DNA of 64,000 bases from Proluteimonas flavola (GTDB lineage: Bacteria; Pseudomonadota; Gammaproteobacteria; Xanthomonadales; Xanthomonadaceae), in the NCBI RefSeq assembly GCF_021191705.1, contig NZ_JAIWPU010000034.1, forward strand, positions 19,182-83,181. The letters run 5' to 3'. The notes under the pieces were generated by a model. The model saw only the letters and a list, made by a program, of their open reading frames with translations, ran no database searches and had not been told where the DNA came from. This document shows, in pieces, positions 43,929 through 54,090 of the stretch (the first letter of the stretch is position 1; each line of letters begins with the position of its first letter). The position numbers and the translations under genes are program-made.

Positions 43929-46900
43929 ATGGCCGAAGAAGCGGATCGAATGGGAGAATGGGCGGTCGAGATGCACGGAAACCGGGACATGCCCAAGCCT
44001 TCCAGACCTTCCAGGCCAGCGCCTGACGATATGCCGTCGCCCGCCTCGCTGTCGGCGCCCGAGCAGGCGCTGCTGTCGGCACTGGCGATCGCGCCCGGCG
44101 GGCTGACCCGCAGCGGGCTGCTGAAACTGCTGCTGGCGCAGTCGGTCCGCGTCGACGGCAAGCGCATCGATGCGGCTCGGTTGGCGACGATGGTCGCGTC
44201 GCTGCGCCGCGCGGGATGGATCGGCAGCGACGGATCCGGATCCGGACACGGCCAGCCGGTCCGGCTGGCGACCGCGCGCCGCAATGCTTGGCTGCGGCAT
44301 TTGTCGGCGATGCCGGACCTGGCCGCATGGACGCAGCGGATGCGGGCGGCGCTTCCGCCGCGGGCCGAATGGATGACGCCGGACCGCGCGCGGGTGGAGC
44401 AGGCCCTGTGGCTGCATCTGCTCGAGGGCGACGGCGACGGCGACGAGGCGATGCAGGAAGTGCGGCGGCTGCTGCACGTGGTGCCGGTCGAGGAACTGGC
44501 CACGCTGCATCCGGCCGCGCTGCTGCTGGCCGATGCCGAGGGACGGGCGCTGTTCGATGCGCTCGCGCCGGCGCTGCAGCGCCGGCTGCTGGCCGACTAC
44601 CTGATGCTGTCCAACCACTTCTTCTGGCCTGCGGCCGGGGCCTACCGGCGCGCGCTGGCGCTCGATGCCGCGGCCCACCGGGGATTCTCCGAACAACTGC
44701 TGCTGCAGGCGTTCTGGCGCGGCGACATGGTGGCGCTGGCGCAGTTGGGCACCGCGCCCGGACTCGACGGGTTGGCCGCGTTCCTGTCCCTGCTGGCGCG
44801 CGGGCAGCCGGTGCCGGCGCTGGACACGCTGGAAGACTGGTTCAAGGCCGAGCGCAAGCGGACCGGCAAGCGCAAGCTCGAACTGTCGCGCGCGCTCGAC
44901 ACGCTGCGCATGCTGGCGGTGCTGGTCAGCGGCGATCCGGTCCGCTACCCGGCGCTCAGGCGGGAGCTGGCGCAGTCGATGCAGCAGCTCCGCGGGGCCA
45001 GCCACGTGCTGATGCTGCAACTGCTCGAACGGTTGATGGGCGAGGCGCCCAGCCTGGCGCCGGAGGCGTGGCCGCGGATGCTGTCGCGCGCCGGCGTGCA
45101 GGGACTGGATTGCCTGGCGTCGGCGCTCGCCATCCACTGGCTGGACGCCGCGCCGCCGGAATGGCCGGATTGGCTGCAGGACTGGCGGCGCCGGTACGAC
45201 GACGGCGGCTACCAGTGGCTGGCGGCGGAGTTCGACGCCCTGCTCTCGGCACGCTCCGACGGTCCGACAGACGGCGCGTATTGGCACGGGCAGCACGGGC
45301 TGGCGCCGCTGGTCGCGCTCTACCGCAGGCAGGAGGCCTGGGAATACGCGCTGCAGGCGTTGGCGCAGGTGGGCGGGCCGGCGGGCGCGGTGCCGGCGGC
45401 AGGCAGCGGGCGGCGTCTGGCCTGGTTCCTCTCGCAGCATTCGTACGGCAGCGCCATCGAGCCGCGCGAACAGAAGCGCGGGGCCAAGGGGCAATGGAGC
45501 AAGGGCCGGACGGTGGCGCTCAGGCGGCTGGTCGAGGAGACGGACAGTTTCGACTGCCTGGTCGAGCAGGACCGCAAGGCGATCGCCGCGATCCGGGTCG
45601 ATCGCAGCAGCTACTACGGGACCCAGTACGAACTGCCGCTCGAGCAGGCGCTGCCGCAGCTGGTCGGACACCCGGCGCTGTACTGGGCCGATGCGCCGGA
45701 TGTGCGCATCGATCTGCAGGCCGGCGAGCCCAGCCTGCATCTGCGCGAGGAAGCGGGCCGGATCCACCTGCGCCTGGAGCCCGAGGGCATCGGCGAGGCC
45801 GGGGACCTGTGGCTGCACAAGGAAACCCCGACCCGGCTGCGGCTGTATCCGGTCGGCCGCGAACTGAAGCAGATCGCCGGCATCGTCGGCCAGGGACTGG
45901 CGGTGCCGGCCGAAGCGCGCGCGCAGCTGGTGCATGCGATCGCCGCGATCGCGCCCCTGCTGCCGGTGCACTCCGATCTTCCGGAGCTGGCCGGGGATCT
46001 GGAGACCATCGACGGCGACGGCACGCTCTACGCGCATCTGCTGCCGTTGTCGGAAGGGTTGCGCATGCAGTTGCTGGTGCGGCCGCAGGCCGACGGCGGC
46101 TGGTTCCGTCCCGGCCATGGCGCCGCGCATCTGGTCGGCGAACGCGATGGCGCGCCGGTGCAGGTGCGCCGGGATCTCGATGGCGAACGCGCCACCCTGC
46201 AGCACGTGCTCGAGCACTGCCCTGCACTGGCCCTGGCCGACGGCGACGGGCAGGAATGGCAGCTCGAACGCGTGCAGGACGCGCTGCAGCTGCTGAGCGA
46301 GCTGCAGGCGCTCGATCCCGCGCGCGTGCAGTGCGTCTGGCCCGAGGGCGAGCGCATGCGCATCCGCGGCCGCCCCGGCATGGGCCAGCTGCGCCTGTCG
46401 ATGCGCCAGCAGGGCGACTGGTTCGCGCTGCAGGGCGACGTCGCGCTCGACGACGGCCGGGTGCTGCAGCTGCGGCAGCTGCTCGAACTCACCCGCGCCG
46501 GCAACGGGCGCTTCGTGCGCCTGGGCGACGGCGACTGGCTGGCGCTCGGCGACGACCTGCGGCGCAGGCTCGAGGATCTGTCGCACCTGGCCGACAAGGT
46601 CGACGGGCGCGGCGTGCAGCTCAGCGCGCTGACGGCGCCGCTCGTCGCCGCGCTGGCCGAGGAAGCGGGCGCGTTCGAGGCCGACGCCGCGTGGCAGGAC
46701 CAGTTGCAGCGGCTCGAATCGCTGCACCGGTTCGAGCCGACCCTGCCGCGCGCGCTGCAGGCGCAGCTGCGCGACTACCAGCGCGAGGGGTTCGACTGGC
46801 TCGCGCGCCTGGCCGAATGGGGCGTGGGCGCGTGCCTGGCCGACGACATGGGCCTGGGCAAGACCGTGCAGCTGCTCGCGCTGCTGCTGCATCGCGCCGC

Positions 46901-48125
46901 GCTCGGCCCGCAACTGGTGGTCGCGCCGACGTCGGTGGTGCCCAACTGGCAGGCCGAGGCGCAGCGCTTCGCGCCGTCGCTGCGCCTGCACGACTACCGC
47001 AGCCTGCGCAGCCTCGACGATCTCGGCCCCGGCCACCTGGTGCTGGTCAGCTACAGCCTGCTGCAGCAGGACCAGGACGCCTTCGCCGCCCAGGCCTGGA
47101 CCAGCGTGGTGCTGGACGAGGCGCAGGCGATCAAGAACGCGCAGACCAAGCGCTCGCAGGCGGTGATGGCGCTGCAGGCCGGCTTCCGCGTGGTCGCCAG
47201 CGGCACCCCGCTGGAAAACCATCTGGGCGAGCTGTGGAACCTGTTCCGCTTCATCAATCCCGGCCTGCTCGGCAGCCAGGAGCGGTTCGCCAGCCGCTTC
47301 GCGCATCCGATCGAAAACGGCGACAAGGCCGCGCGGCGCGCGCTCAGGCAGCTGATCCAGCCCTTCATGCTGCGCCGGCTCAAGAGCCAGGTGCTCGACG
47401 AACTGCCCGAGCGCACCGACATCACCCAGAAGGTGGTGCTGTCGGACGCCGAGCGCCACCAGTACGAGGCGCTGCGCCAGCAGGCGGTGGCCGAACTGGC
47501 GCAGGGCGACGGCGACGAAGGCGCGCAGTCGCTCCAGGTGCTGGCGCAGATCACCCGGCTGCGCCGGTTCTGCTGCCATCCCAAGCTGGTGCTGCCGGGC
47601 AGCACCCTGGCATCGAGCAAGCTGCAGGTGTTGGCAGGGATCGTCGGCGAGCTGCGCGACAACGGCCATCGCGCCCTGGTGTTCAGCCAGTTCGTCGATC
47701 ACCTGCGGATCGTCCGCGACTGGCTCGAGCGCGAGGGCATCGCCTACCAGTACCTCGACGGCGCCACCCCGGCACGCCAGCGCACCGCGGCCGTGAACGC
47801 CTTCCAGGCCGGCGCGGGCGACGTCTTCCTGATCAGCCTCAAGGCCGGCGGCAGCGGCCTGAACCTGACCGCCGCCGACTACGTGATCCATCTCGATCCG
47901 TGGTGGAACCCGGCGGTCGAGGACCAGGCCAGCGACCGCGCCCACCGGATCGGCCAGCAACGCCCGGTGACCGTCTACCGGCTAGTGGCCGAACACACCA
48001 TCGAGGAACGCATCGTCGAACTGCACGCGCACAAGCGCGACCTGGCCGACAGCCTGCTCGAAGGCGGCGACGTCAGCGCCAGGCTCGATGCCGATGCATT
48101 GCTGGCGCTGATCCGCAACGGCTAG
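43929..48125 (+). CDS. SNF2-family DEAD/DEAH helicase with long N-terminal extension
   Basis: A 1398-residue protein. The SNF2 ATPase occupies ~935-1390: LRDYQREGFDWL, Walker A DDMGLGKT (~971), LDEAQAIKN (~1062), SGTPLENHLGELW, VFSQFVDH (~1252), GGSGLNLTAADYVIHLDPWWNP and DRAHRIGQ. The ~900 residues before it are alpha-helical and match no domain I recognise; no SWIM zinc finger is visible, although SWIM-SNF2 pairs are common. It probably remodels protein-nucleic acid complexes. ATG 43929 lacks a clear Shine-Dalgarno; ATGs at 43950 and 43971 are alternatives. The TAG stop is part of a CTAG at which a MITE B end begins. Confidence 0.88.
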   Translation: MAEEADRMGEWAVEMHGNRDMPKPSRPSRPAPDDMPSPASLSAPEQALLSALAIAPGGLTRSGLLKLLLAQSVRVDGKRIDAARLATMVASLRRAGWIGSDGSGSGHGQPVRLATARRNAWLRHLSAMPDLAAWTQRMRAALPPRAEWMTPDRARVEQALWLHLLEGDGDGDEAMQEVRRLLHVVPVEELATLHPAALLLADAEGRALFDALAPALQRRLLADYLMLSNHFFWPAAGAYRRALALDAAAHRGFSEQLLLQAFWRGDMVALAQLGTAPGLDGLAAFLSLLARGQPVPALDTLEDWFKAERKRTGKRKLELSRALDTLRMLAVLVSGDPVRYPALRRELAQSMQQLRGASHVLMLQLLERLMGEAPSLAPEAWPRMLSRAGVQGLDCLASALAIHWLDAAPPEWPDWLQDWRRRYDDGGYQWLAAEFDALLSARSDGPTDGAYWHGQHGLAPLVALYRRQEAWEYALQALAQVGGPAGAVPAAGSGRRLAWFLSQHSYGSAIEPREQKRGAKGQWSKGRTVALRRLVEETDSFDCLVEQDRKAIAAIRVDRSSYYGTQYELPLEQALPQLVGHPALYWADAPDVRIDLQAGEPSLHLREEAGRIHLRLEPEGIGEAGDLWLHKETPTRLRLYPVGRELKQIAGIVGQGLAVPAEARAQLVHAIAAIAPLLPVHSDLPELAGDLETIDGDGTLYAHLLPLSEGLRMQLLVRPQADGGWFRPGHGAAHLVGERDGAPVQVRRDLDGERATLQHVLEHCPALALADGDGQEWQLERVQDALQLLSELQALDPARVQCVWPEGERMRIRGRPGMGQLRLSMRQQGDWFALQGDVALDDGRVLQLRQLLELTRAGNGRFVRLGDGDWLALGDDLRRRLEDLSHLADKVDGRGVQLSALTAPLVAALAEEAGAFEADAAWQDQLQRLESLHRFEPTLPRALQAQLRDYQREGFDWLARLAEWGVGACLADDMGLGKTVQLLALLLHRAALGPQLVVAPTSVVPNWQAEAQRFAPSLRLHDYRSLRSLDDLGPGHLVLVSYSLLQQDQDAFAAQAWTSVVLDEAQAIKNAQTKRSQAVMALQAGFRVVASGTPLENHLGELWNLFRFINPGLLGSQERFASRFAHPIENGDKAARRALRQLIQPFMLRRLKSQVLDELPERTDITQKVVLSDAERHQYEALRQQAVAELAQGDGDEGAQSLQVLAQITRLRRFCCHPKLVLPGSTLASSKLQVLAGIVGELRDNGHRALVFSQFVDHLRIVRDWLEREGIAYQYLDGATPARQRTAAVNAFQAGAGDVFLISLKAGGSGLNLTAADYVIHLDPWWNPAVEDQASDRAHRIGQQRPVTVYRLVAEHTIEERIVELHAHKRDLADSLLEGGDVSARLDADALLALIRNG

Positions 48126-48177
48126 CGTCGCGTCACGCATCGGATGCCGGTCTGCACTTGCCCTCGGCGCGCACCGC
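48124..48177. mobile_element. Truncated end of MITE family B at the helicase stop codon
   Basis: The sequence following TA 48123-48124 (GCGTCGCGTCACGCATC and on to about 48177) matches, in reverse complement, the right half of the complete B element at 63715-63873 with a few mismatches. Only one end survives. Confidence 0.75.
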
Positions 48178-48222
48178 CCCGGCCACTGCACCCGCCCCCC
48201 ATTCACCGCCAGGACACCCACC

Positions 48223-49218
48223 ATGCATCGATCCCTCCGCCCCGGCCTCACCGTCGTCCTGCTCAGCCTGGCGTGCACCGCCGCCGCCACCCCGGCGACC
48301 GTCGCCCTGGGACGCGACTACACGTTCCCGACGCCGATCCCGGGCTTCCCGACGAAGCTGTCGGAGGTGCAGGGCCTGGAGGTCAACACGTTCACCACCA
48401 GCGACGGCGTCGAACTCGCTTACTGGGAAGCCGGTGCCGGCGAACCGCTGATCTTCGTGCCCGGCTGGTCGGGCAACGGCGCGCAGTACGTCAACCTGCT
48501 GCACCTGCTGAGCAGCCGCTACCACGTCTACGTCATCGATCCGCGCAACCAGGGCCTGTCGGCCCGCGTGGAATACGGCGGCCGCATTTCGCGTTTTGCC
48601 ATGGACCTCAAAGAGTTTTCCGACCATATCGGCGTACGGAAGGCGCACTACGCCGGCTGGTCGATGGGGGCCGCGGTGCTCTGGAGCTATATCGAGCTGT
48701 TCGGCACCGCCCGCATCGACAAGGCGGTGTTCGTCGACGAGCCGATCTCGATCTACGCACACGACGACTGGACCGAGGAAACGCGTCTCAACGCGGGCGG
48801 CACGACGACATCGGCCGAGCGCATGGTCGCAGGCTTCACGGCGGGCGGCCCGCTCAACCAGCTCGTAACCGACATGCTGCCCCTGGAGCGATCCATGGCG
48901 ATGGACTCGCCGTATTTCGTGAACTCGGAAGGCTTCGCGAACGCGGTCATCCAGAACGACCCGGAGGCGATGGGGCGGGTACTGTTCGATCACATCACCA
49001 ACGACTGGCGCGACGTGGTGCAGCACAGGATCGACGTGCCGGTCGCGATCTTCTCCGGCGAACTGAGCAACAACCTGCCCAGCCAGCGCTGGATGCAACG
49101 CGTCATTCCGGACGCGACGCTGCACGTCTATACCGCCGCCGAACAGGGCGACCATTTCCTGATGTTCAAGAACCCGGTGAAATTCAGCCGGGATCTGCAG
49201 ACGTTTCTCGACCGCTGA
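48223..49218 (+). CDS. Secreted alpha/beta-hydrolase
   Basis: A 331-residue protein with a signal peptide (VVLLSLACTAAATPA). The fold is marked by FVPGWSGNGAQYVN (oxyanion region), DPRNQGLSA, the nucleophile in AGWSMGAAV, the acid region VAIFSGELSN and the catalytic His in EQGDHFLMFKNP. It resembles lactonase/esterase-type hydrolases acting in the periplasm or outside the cell; substrate unknown. AGGACA precedes the ATG. A strong terminator shared with fumC follows. Confidence 0.85.
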   Translation: MHRSLRPGLTVVLLSLACTAAATPATVALGRDYTFPTPIPGFPTKLSEVQGLEVNTFTTSDGVELAYWEAGAGEPLIFVPGWSGNGAQYVNLLHLLSSRYHVYVIDPRNQGLSARVEYGGRISRFAMDLKEFSDHIGVRKAHYAGWSMGAAVLWSYIELFGTARIDKAVFVDEPISIYAHDDWTEETRLNAGGTTTSAERMVAGFTAGGPLNQLVTDMLPLERSMAMDSPYFVNSEGFANAVIQNDPEAMGRVLFDHITNDWRDVVQHRIDVPVAIFSGELSNNLPSQRWMQRVIPDATLHVYTAAEQGDHFLMFKNPVKFSRDLQTFLDR

Positions 49219-49278
49219 TCCGGAACGCCGGCCCACACAGCAGGCAACCGCGGTGAACACGACAGCACCGCGCTACGG

Positions 49279-49307
49279 AAAAGACCGGCCAATGGCCGGT
49301 CTTTTTT
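49279..49307. terminator. Bidirectional terminator between hydrolase and fumC
   Basis: AAAAGACCGGCC / GGCCGGTCTTTT with a 3-nt loop, followed by T6 on the plus strand and T4 on the minus strand. It sits between two convergent genes. Confidence 0.92.
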
Positions 49308-49314
49308 CTGGCAC

Positions 49315-50730
49315 TCAGCCGCCCCCGCCCGCGCCTTCGTGGATCCCGCCCCGGGTCAGTTCGGCCGGATCGAGCAGGGTCTCGAGCGCCGCATCCGACA
49401 GGCCGCTGTCCTCGCGGGCGATGTCGAGCACTGGACGCTGCTCCTTGTAGGCGCGCTTGGCGATCGCGGCGGCCTTCTCGTAGCCGATGATCGGATTGAG
49501 CGCGGTGATCAGGATCGGGTTGCGCGCGAGCGCGGCGTCGACGTTCTCGCGGCGCACCTTGAGGCCGGCGATCGCGTCGTCGGCCAGCAGCCGGGTCACG
49601 TTCGACAGCAGCTGGATCGATTCGAGCAGGTTCGCCGCGATCAGTGGCAGCGCGACGTTGAGCTGGAAGTTGCCGGTCTGCCCGGCCACCGTGATCGCCG
49701 CGTGGTGGCCGATGACCTGCGCGGCGACCATGACCGTCGCTTCCGGGATCACCGGATTGACCTTGCCGGGCATGATCGAACTGCCCGGCTGCAGCGCCGG
49801 CAATTCGATCTCGCCGAGGCCGCCGAGCGGCCCGGAGTTCATCCAGCGCAGGTCGTTGGCGATCTTGATCAGCGCGACCGCGAGCGCATTGAGCTGGCCC
49901 GACAGTTCGACCGCGTCGTCCTGTGTCGCGATGCCTTCGAACTTGTCCTCGGCGGAATCGAAGCTGGTGCGGGTCAGCGTCGACAGCGCCCGCGCGACCT
50001 TCCTGCCGAACTGGGGATGCGCATTGATGCCGGTGCCGATCGCGGTGCCGCCGATCGGCAGCCGGCGCAGGCGCTTGAGCGCATCGCTCAGGCGCGCTTC
50101 GGCCGAGGCCAACTGCGACGACCACGCGCCGAACTCCTGCGCGAAGGTCAGCGGCATCGCGTCCATCAGATGCGTGCGTCCGGTCTTGACCACCTTGCCG
50201 AGGGTGCGGCCGCGCCTGTCGATCGTGCGGCGCAGGTGCTTGAGCGCCGGCAGCAGATCCTCGAAGACGGCGAGCTGCGCCGACACGCGGATCGCCGTCG
50301 GCACCACGTCATTCGAGCTCTGGCCCAGATTGACGTGATCGTTGGGATGCACCTTGCGCGTGGCGGTCGAGGCCAGCGTCGCGATGACCTCGTTGGCATT
50401 CATGTTCGAAGACGTGCCCGAGCCGGTCTGGTAGATGTCGACCGGGAAATGCGCGTCGTGCCTGCCGTCCGCCACTTCAAGCGCGGCGGCGCGGATCGCC
50501 TTGCCGGACTTGTCAGGCAACAGGCCCAGGCCCGCATTGACTTCGGCGGCCGCGGCCTTGACCAGGCCCAGCGCACGGATGAAACCGCGCGGCATCCGGC
50601 GGCCGGAAATCGGGAAGTTCTGCACCGCGCGCTGGGTCTGCGCGCCCCACAGGGCGTCGGCGGGGACCTGCAGCTCGCCCATGCTGTCGTGTTCGGTACG
50701 GAACGCATTCGCGTCGTGGGTCTTGCGCAT
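49315..50730 (-). CDS. fumC: Class II fumarate hydratase
   Basis: A 471-residue oxygen-stable fumarase of the TCA cycle converting fumarate and malate. QTGSGTSSNMNANEV, GQSSNDVVPTA, TGRTHLMDAMP and the family signature GSSIMPGKVNP are all present, as is NLNESIQ-type NLLESIQ. ATG 50730 has GGAG 8 nt upstream; an in-frame start 44 codons earlier falls in the purB promoter region. It is divergent from purB, another member of the same superfamily that also handles fumarate. Confidence 0.93.
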   Translation of the reverse strand: MRKTHDANAFRTEHDSMGELQVPADALWGAQTQRAVQNFPISGRRMPRGFIRALGLVKAAAAEVNAGLGLLPDKSGKAIRAAALEVADGRHDAHFPVDIYQTGSGTSSNMNANEVIATLASTATRKVHPNDHVNLGQSSNDVVPTAIRVSAQLAVFEDLLPALKHLRRTIDRRGRTLGKVVKTGRTHLMDAMPLTFAQEFGAWSSQLASAEARLSDALKRLRRLPIGGTAIGTGINAHPQFGRKVARALSTLTRTSFDSAEDKFEGIATQDDAVELSGQLNALAVALIKIANDLRWMNSGPLGGLGEIELPALQPGSSIMPGKVNPVIPEATVMVAAQVIGHHAAITVAGQTGNFQLNVALPLIAANLLESIQLLSNVTRLLADDAIAGLKVRRENVDAALARNPILITALNPIIGYEKAAAIAKRAYKEQRPVLDIAREDSGLSDAALETLLDPAELTRGGIHEGAGGGG

Positions 50731-50821
50731 CGATTCGGCTCCAGGAGGGGGAATGACTCGGCTGGCACGGTCGCTGGCGTCGTGTCCGCAGGATACGCGA
50801 GGCCCGCACAGGCTAAAATGA

Positions 50822-52234
<1,413 letters not shown>

Positions 52235-52255
52235 GCGCAGCCACCGGGACCCGAC

Positions 52256-52669
52256 ATGGACCTGCTGGTCAATCTCGACGTCCCGGATCTCGCCCGCGCG
52301 GAGGCGCTGTATGTCGAGGCCTTCGGACTGCGGGTCGGACGTCGCTTCGACGATGCGGTGGTCGAACTCGAAGGCCTGCCGGTGCGGCTGTATCTGTTGC
52401 ACACGCCGGCGGGCAGTGTCGGCGCTGGTGGCGCGACGCGCGACTACGCGCGGCACTGGTGCCCGGTGCATCTGGATGTGGTGGTCGGGGATCTGGATGC
52501 GGCGCTGGCGCGTGCCGAGCGCGCGGGCCTCGTGCGCGAAGGATCGGTGCGGGACGAGGCGTGGGGGCGGATCGTGCAACTGGCCGATCCATTCGGACAC
52601 GGCTGGTGCCTGATCGCGTTCAACGAGCGCGGGTATGACGCGATTGCGACGCGGGATCAGGGCCGATGA
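52256..52669 (+). CDS. VOC-family (glyoxalase/bleomycin-resistance-like) protein
   Basis: A 137-residue protein with one paired beta-alpha-beta-beta-beta unit set typical of the VOC fold: MDLLVNLDVPDLARAEALYVEAFGLRVGR, VHLDVVVGDLDAALARAERAG and IVQLADPFGHGWCLI. Such proteins act as metal-dependent isomerases, dioxygenases or resistance binders; the substrate cannot be told. It is 21 nt from purB and may be co-transcribed. A repeat region follows. Confidence 0.85.
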   Translation: MDLLVNLDVPDLARAEALYVEAFGLRVGRRFDDAVVELEGLPVRLYLLHTPAGSVGAGGATRDYARHWCPVHLDVVVGDLDAALARAERAGLVREGSVRDEAWGRIVQLADPFGHGWCLIAFNERGYDAIATRDQGR

Positions 52670-52689
52670 CCTTCGCTCGTCGTCCAAGC

Positions 52690-52802
52690 GGCTTTCGACG
52701 GACGCATGTCCGGTCACGCGGGTACCCATCTTCGCGATGGACCCGACACCCCGGTGACATCGCATCAAAATCAGAATGGGCCCCAGCTTCCGCTGGGGCG
52801 AC
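52690..52802. repeat. REP-pair type intergenic repeat
   Basis: It shares with 14196-14305 the AATGGGCCCCAGC...GCTGGGGCGACG hairpin (52775-52802) and the inner segment resembling TTCAACAGACGAA...CTGGTCA (about 52690-52720). The order of the parts is different, as if inverted or rearranged. Confidence 0.65.
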
Positions 52803-52811
52803 GTGAGCGAG

Positions 52812-52841
52812 CCGTCATCCCGGCGAAAGCCGGAATGACGG
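52812..52841 (+). repeat. Hairpin repeat, possible terminator after the VOC gene
   Basis: CCGTCATCCCGG / CCGGAATGACGG stem (one mismatch) with a 6-nt loop, followed by CGGTATTTTT. The CGTCATCCCGGCGAAAGCC hairpin is a common repeat in Proteobacteria. The T run could make it a terminator here. Confidence 0.6.
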
Positions 52842-52869
52842 CGGTATTTTTCGCGTACCCTCCCCGCCC

Positions 52870-54090
52870 ATGAGCAGAGCCCCCCTCCCTTTCGAAATCG
52901 ACGCCCGCAGCTTCGCCGGCGATGGCCCGCTCGGCATGTCCGCCGAGCACTTCCTGCGCGACTACTGGCAGAAGCGCCCGTTGCTGATCCGCAACGCGTT
53001 TCCGGACTTCGAGACGCCGCTGCAGCCCGAGGATCTCGCCGGCCTGGCCTGCGAGGACGTCGCGCTGTCGCGGCTGATCCGCCACGACCGCGCGCGCGAT
53101 GGCTGGCAGGTCGAGACCGGGCCGTTCAACGAGGACCTGTTCCCCGGCCTCGGCGATCGCGACTGGACGCTGCTGGTGCAGGACGTCGACAAGTGGGATG
53201 CCGATGTCGCCGCGCTGCTGCCGCATTTCGCGTTCCTGCCGCGCTGGCGCATCGACGACATCATGGTCAGCTTCGCCGCGACCGGCGGTTCGGTCGGCGC
53301 GCACGTCGACCAGTACGACGTGTTCCTGCTGCAGGGCCAGGGCCACCGCCGCTGGCAGATCGACGCCTCCGATGCGATGGGCCGTGGCGTGCCGCCGCAG
53401 GATTTCCGCCACGATGTCGAACTGCGTCTGCTGCGCGACTTCACGCCGACCCACGACTGGGTGCTCGGCCCGGGCGACATGCTGTACCTGCCGCCGATGG
53501 TCCCGCACCACGGCGTGGCGGAAGATCCCTGCCTGACGTTCTCGGTCGGCATGCGCGCGCCGTCGGTCAGCGAACTGATGGGCGACTACATCGACACGCT
53601 GGCCGCCGAGGCCGACGAGTCGATGCGCTACCACGACGAAACACTGCAGTTGCCGGCCGACCCGAACGAGATCGATGCCGAGGCGATGGTGCGCGTGGTC
53701 GAAGCGCTCAATGTGATGCGCATGCAGGATCCCGATCGCCTCGGCGACTGGTTCGGCAGCTTCATCACCGGCTACCGCAATGCGCAGCAGGTGGTTGCAG
53801 GCGGCGCGCCCCCGCCGCGTATCGAACTCGAATGGCTGCTCTCGCAGGGCCAGGCCGTGCTGCACCGCAATCCCTTCAGCCGGATGGCCTGGCGTCGCGC
53901 CAAGGCCGGTGCACGCCTGTTCGTGTCGGGCACCGCGTGGCCGCTGCCGCTGCGCGATGCGCGCACGCTGGCCGCCGAAGCGCAGATCGATGGCCGCGCC
54001 TATGCGGCGCTGTCGGCCGCGGGCCGCGACACGGTGCTCGAACTGCTGGGCGAGGGGCACTACACCCTGCTGGACGCGGATTCCGAATGA
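52870..54090 (+). CDS. roxA: Ribosomal oxygenase RoxA (cupin/JmjC, YcfD-like)
   Basis: A 406-residue Fe(II)/2-oxoglutarate dioxygenase; YcfD/RoxA hydroxylates an arginine of ribosomal protein L16. DYWQKRPLLIRNAFP opens the JmjC domain, the metal triad is in GAHVDQYDVFLL (HxD) and PPMVPHHGV (His), followed by the C-terminal dimerisation and winged-helix regions (ELEWLLSQGQAVLHRNPFSRMAW). The length fits. The stop overlaps the GNAT gene start by 4 nt, so the two are co-translated. Confidence 0.91.
   Translation: MSRAPLPFEIDARSFAGDGPLGMSAEHFLRDYWQKRPLLIRNAFPDFETPLQPEDLAGLACEDVALSRLIRHDRARDGWQVETGPFNEDLFPGLGDRDWTLLVQDVDKWDADVAALLPHFAFLPRWRIDDIMVSFAATGGSVGAHVDQYDVFLLQGQGHRRWQIDASDAMGRGVPPQDFRHDVELRLLRDFTPTHDWVLGPGDMLYLPPMVPHHGVAEDPCLTFSVGMRAPSVSELMGDYIDTLAAEADESMRYHDETLQLPADPNEIDAEAMVRVVEALNVMRMQDPDRLGDWFGSFITGYRNAQQVVAGGAPPPRIELEWLLSQGQAVLHRNPFSRMAWRRAKAGARLFVSGTAWPLPLRDARTLAAEAQIDGRAYAALSAAGRDTVLELLGEGHYTLLDADSE

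Noticed and set aside
43929..48125. The SNF2 helicase as part of a known defence island
   Set aside because: No methyltransferase, nuclease or other recognised defence partner is adjacent; only a decayed transposase and an EAL gene lie upstream and a hydrolase downstream.
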